Positions 1 through 5,074 of a stretch of DNA of 5,074 nt are shown here, piece by piece. The notes beneath the pieces were generated by a model. The model worked only from the letters and a program-made list of their open reading frames with translations, did no database searches and was not told the origin of the DNA. This DNA comes from Chryseobacterium gleum (GTDB lineage: Bacteria; Bacteroidota; Bacteroidia; Flavobacteriales_C; GCA-002722245), in assembly GCA_945903925.1 (NCBI GenBank), contig CAMDPJ010000177.1, forward strand, positions 1 to 5,074. The letters are read 5' to 3'. Both the position numbers and the translations under genes were made by a program. The stretch's first letter is position 1; every line of letters starts with the position of its first letter.

Positions 1-327
1 TCGGGCATGATTACTATGGAAGACGTGATGGAGGAAATTTTTGGGGAGATTGAAGACGAACACGATTCGCCAGAACTGGTGGAAGAACAAATTAACGACA
101 ATGAATTTTTATTCTCTGCGCGCATTGAAATTGATTACCTCAACCAAAAATACAATTTGAACTTACCTGCTGATGATGGTTATGAAACGCTTGCCGGACT
201 TATATTTTCACATCACGAAACCATACCAAAAGATGGCGAACACATCATTATTCACACCTTCGATTTCTTGATAGAAAAAGTAAGCAACAACCGTATAGAT
301 TTGGTGCGCGTTTTCAATCAAAAATAA
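1..327 (+). CDS. Hemolysin/CorC-family protein, C-terminal part (partial, 5' end outside window)
   Basis: The reading frame is open from base 1 (Ser-Gly before the first Met) to TAA at 325-327, so this is the last 108 residues of a longer gene and the ATG at base 7 is internal. The first residues, GMITMEDVMEEIFGEIEDEHD-like (residues 2-22), are the conserved end of the second CBS domain in the HlyC/CorC/CNNM family. The remainder (about residues 28-105, with FSARIEIDYLN and YETLAGLIF) matches the CorC_HlyC transporter-associated domain. Family members are usually over 400 residues, with an N-terminal CNNM membrane domain followed by a CBS pair. They sit in the inner membrane and are linked to Mg2+/Co2+ efflux, and the 'hemolysin' name is historical. 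In Bacteroidota the paralogue GldE is related, but the visible part reads more like the general hemolysin-family protein. Gene order is convergent with higBA. The family call is firm and the substrate is unknown. Confidence 0.9.
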   Translation, partial: SGMITMEDVMEEIFGEIEDEHDSPELVEEQINDNEFLFSARIEIDYLNQKYNLNLPADDGYETLAGLIFSHHETIPKDGEHIIIHTFDFLIEKVSNNRIDLVRVFNQK

Positions 328-640
328 AAATGATTATCCGCAATGGTACCCGTTAAATCATTTAAAAAGTGGCATCGTCCTCGGTTCTTTGCTCTAGCTT
401 GCGGACCACTACTTAAAAAATGCTTTTCACACCCAGTCAACGTTCTCCAAAAGAGATGGGTGACTGAGTGTAATCAAATTTATTTTTAGCGTGGCGTAAT
501 TTCCAATATTGCATCTGAATCTTCAATGAATGCATTGCATGAAGTGACTTACTGAATCTCTATTTCGCACAACGCCAATCAACTTTTTGTTAGGTTTTTA
601 AAGTATAATATAGTATTTGATTTACCTACGATTTTGACAA
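328..640. other. Intergenic region without a convincing gene
   Basis: This stretch lies between two convergent transcription units. The longest forward frame starting with ATG (343-489, 48 codons) gives a Cys/Trp/Lys-rich peptide that resembles no family I know, and it has no ribosome-binding signal. I found no tRNA or rRNA signature. The only structure seen is the imperfect inverted repeat at 429-471, listed separately. The region could be degraded coding sequence or the 3' untranslated part of the hemolysin-family gene. Confidence 0.5.
429..471. repeat. Imperfect inverted repeat, 11-bp arms
   Basis: ACACCCAGTCA (429-439) and TGACTGAGTGT (461-471) are reverse complements except for one position, separated by 21 bases. 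A second, overlapping pairing is possible: CACCCA (430-435) with TGGGTG (457-462). The two pairings are mutually exclusive because they share bases. No clear U-tract follows on the plus strand (AATCAAATTTATTTTTA), so it is at best a weak terminator or RNA-stabilising hairpin for the upstream gene. Confidence 0.4.
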
Positions 641-673
641 ATAAAAAAGCCCGAAACATTTCTGCTTCAGGCT
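641..673 (-). terminator. Intrinsic terminator of the higBA operon
   Basis: Read on the minus strand, AGCCTGAA (673-666) pairs with TTCGGGCT (655-648) through 8 bp including one U-G wobble. The loop is 10 nt, and TTTTTTAT follows immediately. On the plus strand the same stem has a C-A mismatch and no T-run, so the signal points only to minus-strand transcripts. It begins 24 bases past the higA stop codon. Confidence 0.85.
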
Positions 674-696
674 CTACTATGATTTAAAATTATCTG

Positions 697-1053
697 CTAA
701 TATTCTTTCACCAATGTTTCTAATGGTATGTTTAGCTTCTCATAAAGTTTGCGAATCATATTAAGATTCAGCTTTCGAGTGTTGTGAAATATATCACTCA
801 CTCTGCTTTTGTAACCAAGTATCTTAGCTAAATCACTATTACTAAGCCCCTGTTGCTCCATACGGTATTTGATAGCATCCAATGGGTGCGGCGCTTCAAT
901 TACATACTGTTTGTCTTCGTAATCTTTGATGATTAAAGACAATACATCTGCCTCATCACTTTCTTTGGTGCCTTTTTTTGCAGAAAAAATTTCTTCAAAT
1001 CTTTCCATTGCTACTAAGTAGTCTTTTTTTGTTTTAATTATTTTGAGTTCCAT
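697..1053 (-). CDS. higA: HigA-type antitoxin, XRE-family helix-turn-helix protein
   Basis: This 118-aa cytoplasmic protein would neutralise the HigB toxin encoded just upstream and repress the operon by binding its promoter. The N-terminal half (1-50) is charged and contains MERFEEIF and ESDEADVLSLIIKDYE, as in HigA proteins of this toxin-first class. Residues about 56-112 form an XRE/Cro HTH domain (LDAIKYRMEQQGLSNSDLAKILG, then the recognition-helix segment YKSRVSDIFHNTRKLN). ATG at 1053-1051 is preceded on the minus strand by an A-rich leader ending AATAGGT. The gap to the higB stop is 26 bp, so the two genes are co-transcribed, and an intrinsic terminator follows. Two A7 runs lie in the 5' half of the gene, which is unremarkable at this base composition. 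The family call is strong; autoregulation is inferred from the family. Confidence 0.9.
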   Translation of the reverse strand: MELKIIKTKKDYLVAMERFEEIFSAKKGTKESDEADVLSLIIKDYEDKQYVIEAPHPLDAIKYRMEQQGLSNSDLAKILGYKSRVSDIFHNTRKLNLNMIRKLYEKLNIPLETLVKEY

Positions 1054-1079
1054 ACCTATTATTTTTTTACAATCTTTTT

Positions 1080-1394
1080 CTACTTTTTCTTTCTATACAT
1101 ATCAACCGTATCAGGGTCAATCTTATCATATTCTGCATGAGTGCCAATGAACTTAACAAAGACCCAACCTTTCTCATACTGCTGCTCGGTGATTAACCGA
1201 TAATCATTGCCATTAATTTTAAAGATAGCCCTGTTATTCTTTACAGTTCGTGCCGTATTAAAATCTTTAGTGATATCCGATGGCTTTTTCCACTCTTTGG
1301 TTAATACATCATGATACCAACTTTCAAGGGTTTCCTTACAATCAGGATGCTTCTGAGAATATTCACTCAATGAACTTTTGTTATGTATATTCAT
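1080..1394 (-). CDS. higB: HigB-family type II toxin (mRNA interferase, RelE-like fold)
   Basis: This 104-aa protein would be a ribosome-dependent mRNA endonuclease that slows growth when free of HigA. The family (HigB_toxin, distinct from the shorter plasmid HigB/RelE proteins) shows here as a helical N-terminus (8-30), the strand pair NNRAIFKINGNDYRLI (53-68) and the hallmark VKFIGTHAEYDKID (80-93). The basic tail RKKK closes the protein. Length is usual for the family. ATG at 1394-1392 is the only Met start in frame, because a TAA lies 12 codons upstream on the same strand. Gene order is toxin then antitoxin, typical of hig loci, with a 26-bp gap. A tyrosine-recombinase remnant ends 70 bp upstream on the same strand, suggesting arrival with a mobile element. 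Toxicity has not been shown; the family is clear. Confidence 0.9.
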   Translation of the reverse strand: MNIHNKSSLSEYSQKHPDCKETLESWYHDVLTKEWKKPSDITKDFNTARTVKNNRAIFKINGNDYRLITEQQYEKGWVFVKFIGTHAEYDKIDPDTVDMYRKKK

Positions 1395-1417
1395 TACTCT
1401 GCTATCACTTAATACTA

Positions 1418-1450
1418 CGAATATAATGAAAAGTTACCATATTGGTTACT
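1418..1450 (-). promoter_or_regulatory. Candidate higBA promoter and operator dyad
   Basis: AGTTACCATATTGGTTACT (1432-1450) is a 19-bp near-palindrome: 8-bp arms with one mismatch (T-T) around TAT. On the minus strand it lies just upstream of TATATTCG (1425-1418), which differs by one base from the Bacteroidota -7 box TAnnTTTG and lies 23 bases before the higB ATG. A dyad at this place suits an XRE-type antitoxin repressor. There is no good -33 element. The assignment is inferred from position and symmetry only. Confidence 0.4.
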
Positions 1451-1464
1451 ATTTAACAATTTTT

Positions 1465-1641
1465 CTATCTCAACGGATGAAACTGATTTATCAACTTCCT
1501 TTGTTGGTCGCTATCCTTTCTTCTGTATTTCTAAGTAGTTCCCGTAGTTTTATGACCTGCCATTAATTGAACATCCTCCAGCGGTATTCTTTTTTCATTT
1601 TGCCAGTTGGCTATTAAAGTTTCTATTGTCTTAAGAGTGAG
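1465..1641 (-). pseudogene. Decayed C-terminal fragment of a tyrosine recombinase (integrase)
   Basis: On the minus strand the frame reads LTLKTIETLIANWQ, then NEKRIPLEDVQLMAGHKTTG (1600-1541 region), then TT, a TAG stop (1533-1531), and after it KYRRKDSDQQRKLINQFHPL-R and a final TAG (1467-1465). This is the catalytic C-terminus of a phage/transposon-type integrase. The GH pair is at 1557-1552, and the Tyr in 'TTxKY' (1527-1525) lies nine residues after His, the family spacing. 'LINQFHPL' is like the usual end of Bacteroidota integrases. Three lesions are visible: the nonsense codon where intact relatives often have Glu (GAG to TAG would do it), no arginine in the expected K/H-x-x-R box (it reads KTIET), and no recognisable integrase sequence upstream of about 1641. 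The open frame continuing beyond that point only runs antisense through the neighbouring surface-protein gene. The protein is inactive; the fragment marks an old integration event. Confidence 0.8.
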
Positions 1642-1718
1642 AATAAAAAACATCTTTTGATTTTGATTACCAAAAAAAAGGCTAATTTTATTTTTAGTGT
1701 TAATAAAGCATACTACAA

Positions 1719-1726
1719 TATCTTTG
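1719..1726 (+). promoter_or_regulatory. Bacteroidota-type -7 promoter box TATCTTTG
   Basis: TATCTTTG matches the TAnnTTTG -7 consensus of Bacteroidota sigma-A promoters exactly. It lies 27 bases before the ATG at 1754, giving a short leader made of AACAATA-like repeats (1731-1753) with no Shine-Dalgarno sequence, as is common in the phylum. The -33 TTG is not obvious at the expected spacing (TTTTTAGTG at 1691-1699), so the promoter may be weak or helped by a regulator. Confidence 0.6.
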
Positions 1727-1753
1727 GCAAAACAATAAACAATAACAATAACC

Positions 1754-3175
1754 ATGAAAAAACAATTCTTAAAAACCGCATTTAGCACACTGATTGTTAG
1801 TGCTTTATGGGGGGGGGTAAGCGCCCAAGTAGGTATAGGTACCACCTCACCTAGCAACGACTTAGATGTAGAAAGCAACAGTGGTACTGCAACCGCTGTA
1901 GATATTAACTGCACCGGTGCTGGCGACCCTAAAATTAATTTACAACTCAACAGCACCACCACTTTTTCCATTGGGGTAGATAACGACGATGCCGATAAAT
2001 TAAAAATTGGTACAACCGCTCCCGAAACCAACACTAGAGTTACAATTGATAATACAGGAAATGTAGGGGTAGGAACGGCTACACCTGGCGCAAAATTAGA
2101 TGTAGATGGTTCGGCAATTTTTAACGAAAGTGGTGCGGCTGTTAATTTTAGAGTGGAAAGTGATGCAAATCCCAACATGTTTTTTGTGGATGGTACCGCC
2201 AACGAAATTGGCGTAAATACCTCAACTCCTGCTAGTACTTTAGATATACAAGGCAGTTTGGGTTACAAAGTAACCACCATTACCGCAGCCACTACCTTAG
2301 CTCAAACCCACAATGTAGTATTGTGCAACACAGGGCCTTATACCGTAACCTTACCTGCTGCTGCTTCTAATAATGGAAAGGTGTATTATATTAAAAATAT
2401 AGATGCTGAAGGAGATGATATTACCATTGATGGGAATGCAAGTGAAACGATTGATGGTGCTGCCATTTTTAAATTAAATTCCTATAATCATACAGTTAGA
2501 ATAGTATGCGATGGAGCCAATTGGCATGTGTTGGATGAAGCGTATACAATGTCAGGAGGACAAATAGGGGGGCGAAACTGTGATGGTTCAATTTTTACAT
2601 GGAATGATGTGGCCAACCCAAATACTGGAAAAATTTGGATGGATAGAAATTTGGGTGCAAGCAGAGTTGCTTTATTTAGTAGTGATGCTAATAGCTATGG
2701 TGATTTATATCAATGGGGCCGATTAAAAGATGGTCATCAATGCCGTACCTCATCAATTACAGCAACCTTAAGTAGTACAGATGTACCTGGTAATGCTAAT
2801 TTTATCACTATTAATAGTGGTCTGCTTGATTGGAGAAATCCACAAAATGTTAGTTTATGGCAGGGTGTATCTGGCACAAACAATCCATGCCCAAGTGGGT
2901 ATCGTTTACCAACAAATACAGAGTGGTCCGAGGAAAGACATTATGCATACAACGCATTGCATGCATTTAACTCAATAATTAAATTGCCCGTTACAGGCTA
3001 CAGAGACAGAGTGAGTGGTACGTTAACTAATGTAGGAAATTCCGGCCAATATTGGTCTAGTACGGTTAGCGGCACTAGTGCGGTTATTTTATCCTTCTGC
3101 CCCGGTGATTGTGGATCATCTATAGGTAATTACGATAGAGCCCAAGGGTTAGCTGTGCGTTGCATCAAGAATTAG
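1754..3175 (+). CDS. Exported modular surface protein with C-terminal FISUMP domain
   Basis: This 473-aa protein is predicted to be secreted or displayed on the cell surface; its exact role is unknown. Residues 1-24 are a Sec signal peptide (MKKQ, a hydrophobic core, cleavage VSA|Q). Three short modules follow: VGIGTTSPSNDLDVES (26-41), VGVGTATPGAKLDVDG (104-119) and IGVNTSTPASTLDIQG (152-167), the repeats seen in Bacteroidota surface and phage-fibre-like proteins. Residues about 172-260 (YTVTLPAAAS, IKNIDAEGDDITIDG, ETIDG, DGANWHVL) are a beta-rich fibre-like region. Residues about 273-473 are a FISUMP domain (TIGR02145/PF09603): GKIWMDRNLGAS (292-303), LYQWGR, NPCPSGYRLPT (377-387), LPVTGYR, QYWSSTVSG and a final AVRCIKN. 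No T9SS sorting tail is visible. The start is fixed by the signal peptide and the -7 box upstream. Nine consecutive G in the signal-peptide codons make phase variation possible. Monocistronic, with a terminator behind it. Confidence 0.88.
   Translation: MKKQFLKTAFSTLIVSALWGGVSAQVGIGTTSPSNDLDVESNSGTATAVDINCTGAGDPKINLQLNSTTTFSIGVDNDDADKLKIGTTAPETNTRVTIDNTGNVGVGTATPGAKLDVDGSAIFNESGAAVNFRVESDANPNMFFVDGTANEIGVNTSTPASTLDIQGSLGYKVTTITAATTLAQTHNVVLCNTGPYTVTLPAAASNNGKVYYIKNIDAEGDDITIDGNASETIDGAAIFKLNSYNHTVRIVCDGANWHVLDEAYTMSGGQIGGRNCDGSIFTWNDVANPNTGKIWMDRNLGASRVALFSSDANSYGDLYQWGRLKDGHQCRTSSITATLSSTDVPGNANFITINSGLLDWRNPQNVSLWQGVSGTNNPCPSGYRLPTNTEWSEERHYAYNALHAFNSIIKLPVTGYRDRVSGTLTNVGNSGQYWSSTVSGTSAVILSFCPGDCGSSIGNYDRAQGLAVRCIKN
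1809..1817 (+). repeat. Poly-G tract (G9) in the signal-peptide coding region
   Basis: Nine consecutive G encode part of Trp-Gly-Gly-Val (residues 18-21) of the FISUMP surface protein. With eight G the next codon is TAA, directly after the tract. With ten G the frame meets TAG twelve codons after the tract. Such a run is improbable by chance in an AT-rich genome and is the usual form of a slipped-strand contingency tract. The window shows the ON state. Confidence 0.75.
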
Positions 3176-3193
3176 CCCTGAGTTTGTCAAAGG
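3176..3193. repeat. Degenerate copy of a dispersed intergenic motif (tentative)
   Basis: CCCTGAGTTTGTCAAAGG begins at the base after the stop codon. It differs at two positions from CCCTGAGCTTGTCGAAGG, a short sequence I remember as recurring between genes in many environmental bacterial genomes. The match is from memory and has no functional support in the window. Confidence 0.35.
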
Positions 3194-3220
3194 TTGATTA
3201 GCGAAGCGATTTAAATATTT

Positions 3221-3260
3221 ATATCCTGCCATTCTTACACATAGTGTGGCAGGATATTTT
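3221..3260 (+). terminator. Intrinsic terminator after the FISUMP surface-protein gene
   Basis: ATATCCTGCCA (3221-3231) pairs perfectly with TGGCAGGATAT (3247-3257), an 11-bp stem closing a 15-base loop that contains a further small CAC-ATA-GTG hairpin. T-rich sequence follows (TTTTAC from 3257). It lies 45 bases past the stop codon and separates this gene from the downstream thioredoxin-fold gene. Confidence 0.85.
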
Positions 3261-3295
3261 ACTATCAATTCATTGATTATAAAACAGTACCGCTG

Positions 3296-4705
3296 ATGTA
3301 TGGTATAAAAAAGTATGGGTTTGTGATAGGTTTAGTTTTTATGGCTATGCTCAGCAATGCCCAAACTATTTCGGGTAAACTCACCTTTTTAGCCAATCAA
3401 GAAATAGCCTTAGAAGGTTTTAATGGTTTGCAAACTTATGCTATTGCTACAACAAAAATCGATGCCAATGGTAATTTTAAACTTGCTTATGCCAGCACCG
3501 ATATGGGTATGGGCTATTTAAAATCTACAGACAATAAACCTTTGCTTGTAGTTTTAAGCGGTGAAGAAATTGAATTGCTTGGCGAATCATTAAGCAATAC
3601 ACAAACCATAAAAATAACCAAGGGCAAACAAAACCAATGGTTTGAACAATATGCCCAACAGCACCCTCGCCGTGAACAAGCCCTTAGTGCTTGGGATTAT
3701 TTAGAGAAAATATATACTTCAGATTCGCTGTTTACGGTGCAAGCAAAACCTCGTAAAGCTATTCTGAAAGAAAAACAACGTATTCAAAAGCAAGACCAAT
3801 TGTTTTTACAATCGCTGCCCCCAAATAGCTATGTAAGCTGGTTTTTACCTGTGCGTAAACTAGTAAGCTCGGTATCAACCATTGCGCAATACCGCACTAA
3901 AGAAATTCCGGCTACTATTGCAGCTTTTAGGGCTTTAGATTATACCGATAAACGCTTGTATAAAAGTGGTTTGTTTAAAGAGGCCATTGAAAGTCATTTT
4001 TGGTTGTTAGAAAACTGTGGCAAACCTTTGGATTCGGTATTTGTTGAAATGCAGTTTTCTATTGATGCCATGCTCACACATCTTAAAAAAGACGAACAAA
4101 AACTGAATGAAGTGACCGATTATCTTTTTGATGTATTAGAAAAGCGTAGTTTGTTTAAAGCATCAGAATATTTGGCATTGAAAGTACTCAACGAAGTAAG
4201 TTGCACCATCAATAGCGATTTAGCTAGGCAACTCGAAACCTACCGAGCCATGAAAGTGGGCAATACCGCCCCCGATATTGTGTTTCCTACTACTAGGGTA
4301 AATCCTACGAATGACTTTACTATTCATAAGTTATCTGATTTAACAAGTAATTATACTTTAGTGGTTTTTGGTGCCAGTTGGTGCCCAAAATGCAAAGAGG
4401 AAATGCCGGCCATTGCCAAATTATACAGCACATGGAAAGCACAAGGCGTAGAAGTGTTGTTGGTTTCGTTAGACGAAGACCAAAAAGCATTTTATGAGTT
4501 CACAATCAATTATCCGTTTATTAGCATTAGCGACCTAAAAAAATGGGATGGCACTATCGCCAAAGATTACTATGTGTTTGGCACCCCAACCATGTATTTG
4601 TTAGATAAAAACCGAAAAATTATCCTTCGTCCCAATTCAGTTAAACAAATGGATGCTTGGGTAGATTGGTATTTGATAAAGGGGAATTCTATAAACCAGC
4701 ATTGA
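3296..4705 (+). CDS. Exported TlpA-like thioredoxin-fold protein (redoxin domain, CPKC)
   Basis: This 469-aa protein is predicted to be a thiol-disulfide oxidoreductase acting outside the cytoplasm. Residues 1-22 form a signal peptide (cleavage SNA|Q, no lipobox cysteine). Residues about 23-108 are beta-rich (ISGKLTFLAN, KIDANGNFKLAY, LVVLSGEEIELLG) and resemble the DUF4369-like N-terminal domain of Bacteroidota redoxins. Residues about 110-318 are mainly helical and match nothing I recognise. The catalytic domain starts at VGNTAPDIVF (321-330). It has LVVFGASWCPKCKEEMP with the active-site cysteines at 363 and 366, VLLVSLDED (388-394), and the cis-proline in FGTPT (P431). All key redox residues are present. 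ATG at 3296 is chosen because it gives a complete signal peptide; no good promoter box was seen ahead of it. The next gene starts 36 bases after the stop, so co-transcription is plausible. Substrate unknown; family members reduce cysteines in exported proteins or cytochrome c precursors. Confidence 0.88.
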   Translation: MYGIKKYGFVIGLVFMAMLSNAQTISGKLTFLANQEIALEGFNGLQTYAIATTKIDANGNFKLAYASTDMGMGYLKSTDNKPLLVVLSGEEIELLGESLSNTQTIKITKGKQNQWFEQYAQQHPRREQALSAWDYLEKIYTSDSLFTVQAKPRKAILKEKQRIQKQDQLFLQSLPPNSYVSWFLPVRKLVSSVSTIAQYRTKEIPATIAAFRALDYTDKRLYKSGLFKEAIESHFWLLENCGKPLDSVFVEMQFSIDAMLTHLKKDEQKLNEVTDYLFDVLEKRSLFKASEYLALKVLNEVSCTINSDLARQLETYRAMKVGNTAPDIVFPTTRVNPTNDFTIHKLSDLTSNYTLVVFGASWCPKCKEEMPAIAKLYSTWKAQGVEVLLVSLDEDQKAFYEFTINYPFISISDLKKWDGTIAKDYYVFGTPTMYLLDKNRKIILRPNSVKQMDAWVDWYLIKGNSINQH

Positions 4706-4740
4706 GTATTGCTTAAAGATAATTATTTATATATTCGTTC

Positions 4741-5074
4741 ATGAAAAAATCATTTTCTCTCTTTGAAAAAGCATTTGCATTTCTCTTGTCAAGTATATTG
4801 TTCACTTGCTTAAGTGCTCATGCGCAAAATATAACTGTTGTGGGAACCATGTCTTTAGGTAATGCAAATTTAGTAAATAACGCAAGTAATGTAAACATGA
4901 AAGGTGGTACTTTCCGCACCGGTTCGGGAGCAGGCAATAGCGAAACAGTAGGAACATTAACCTTAAGCGCCACTAGCACTATAGCCTTGGGCACAGGTAG
5001 TCATAATTTGAATTTTGCAGCGAGCAATGGCACTACATGGGCAGGTAGTACGATTTTACGCGTCACCGGTTGGG
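4741..5074 (+). CDS. Exported repetitive adhesin-like protein, N-terminal part (partial, 3' end outside window)
   Basis: The frame is open from ATG at 4741 to the window end (111 complete codons). Residues 1-28 form a signal peptide (MKKSF, hydrophobic FAFLLSSILF, cleavage AHA|Q). The mature part is rich in Gly, Thr, Ser and Asn with short alternating strands: VVGTMSLGNANLV (33-45), MKGGTFRTGSGAGNSETVGT (52-71), LTLSATSTIALGTGSHNLNF (72-91), then ASNGTTWAGSTILRVTGW. This style is common in large Bacteroidota beta-helix or autotransporter-like surface proteins, many of which carry a type IX secretion sorting domain at the C-terminus, outside this window. ATG is chosen because it opens the signal peptide; the leader (4706-4740) is AT-rich without a Shine-Dalgarno sequence. 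It follows the thioredoxin-fold gene by 35 bp. The exported nature is firm; adhesion is inferred. Confidence 0.8.
   Translation, partial: MKKSFSLFEKAFAFLLSSILFTCLSAHAQNITVVGTMSLGNANLVNNASNVNMKGGTFRTGSGAGNSETVGTLTLSATSTIALGTGSHNLNFAASNGTTWAGSTILRVTGW

Noticed and set aside
343..489. Short plus-strand ORF of 48 codons between the hemolysin-family gene and higBA
   Set aside because: Basic, Cys/Trp-rich peptide with no recognisable family, no start signal, and no support beyond an open frame.
972..1030. Two A7 runs (minus strand) in the 5' half of higA as possible slippage sites
   Set aside because: A-runs of this length are expected in AT-rich Lys codons; unlike the G9 tract they are not unusual here.
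1378..1566. Plus-strand 62-codon frame with hydrophobic stretches
   Set aside because: It runs antisense across the higB start and the integrase remnant, matches no family and has no promoter or ribosome-binding signal.
1645..2202. Long minus-strand open frame continuing upstream of the integrase scar, antisense to the surface-protein gene
   Set aside because: Only the part below about 1641 resembles a recombinase. The rest is the low-complexity mirror of the VGIGT-rich plus-strand gene (Val/Pro/Ser/Leu-rich), with no family resemblance; the plus-strand gene has signal peptide, domains, promoter and terminator.
2781..2978. Plus-strand 65-codon frame inside the surface-protein gene
   Set aside because: It is an out-of-frame reading within the FISUMP domain, which is clearly the coding frame.
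4730..4737. TATATTCG as a -7 box for the last gene
   Set aside because: It ends three bases before the ATG, leaving no room for a leader, and differs from the consensus; co-transcription with the preceding gene is simpler.

Overview
The window looks like a piece of a Bacteroidota chromosome, probably from an environmental lineage. The reasons are low GC, A-rich leaders without clear Shine-Dalgarno sequences, a TAnnTTTG-type -7 promoter box, exported proteins with signal peptides ending in A|Q, and families typical of that phylum (FISUMP domain, 'VGIGTTsP' surface repeats, TlpA-like redoxins). I cannot name a genus.

Layout. Bases 1-327 (+) hold the 3' end of a hemolysin/CorC-family membrane protein. 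Bases 328-640 hold no convincing gene. Bases 641-1394 (-) hold a compact higB-higA toxin-antitoxin operon closed by an intrinsic terminator. Bases 1465-1641 (-) hold a decayed fragment of a tyrosine recombinase, just upstream of higB and on the same strand. Its box-II arginine is missing and a nonsense codon lies two codons before the catalytic tyrosine, so it looks like scar tissue of an old integrative element that may have delivered higBA.

From about 1719 to the end, the + strand carries three consecutive genes for exported proteins. The first is a 473-aa modular surface protein (VGIGT-like repeats, a phage-fibre-like beta region, then a FISUMP domain). The second is a 469-aa periplasmic or membrane-facing TlpA-type thioredoxin-fold protein with a CPKC motif. 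The third is the N-terminal part of a repetitive adhesin-like protein that runs off the window. A strong hairpin terminator separates the first from the second, while the second and third are only 35 bp apart.

The most interesting observation is a run of nine G inside the signal-peptide codons of the FISUMP surface protein. Loss of one G gives an immediate TAA, and gain of one G gives a TAG twelve codons after the tract. This is the layout expected of a slipped-strand, phase-variable surface antigen, although a sequence alone cannot show that it switches. No CRISPR array, tRNA, rRNA or complete insertion sequence was seen.
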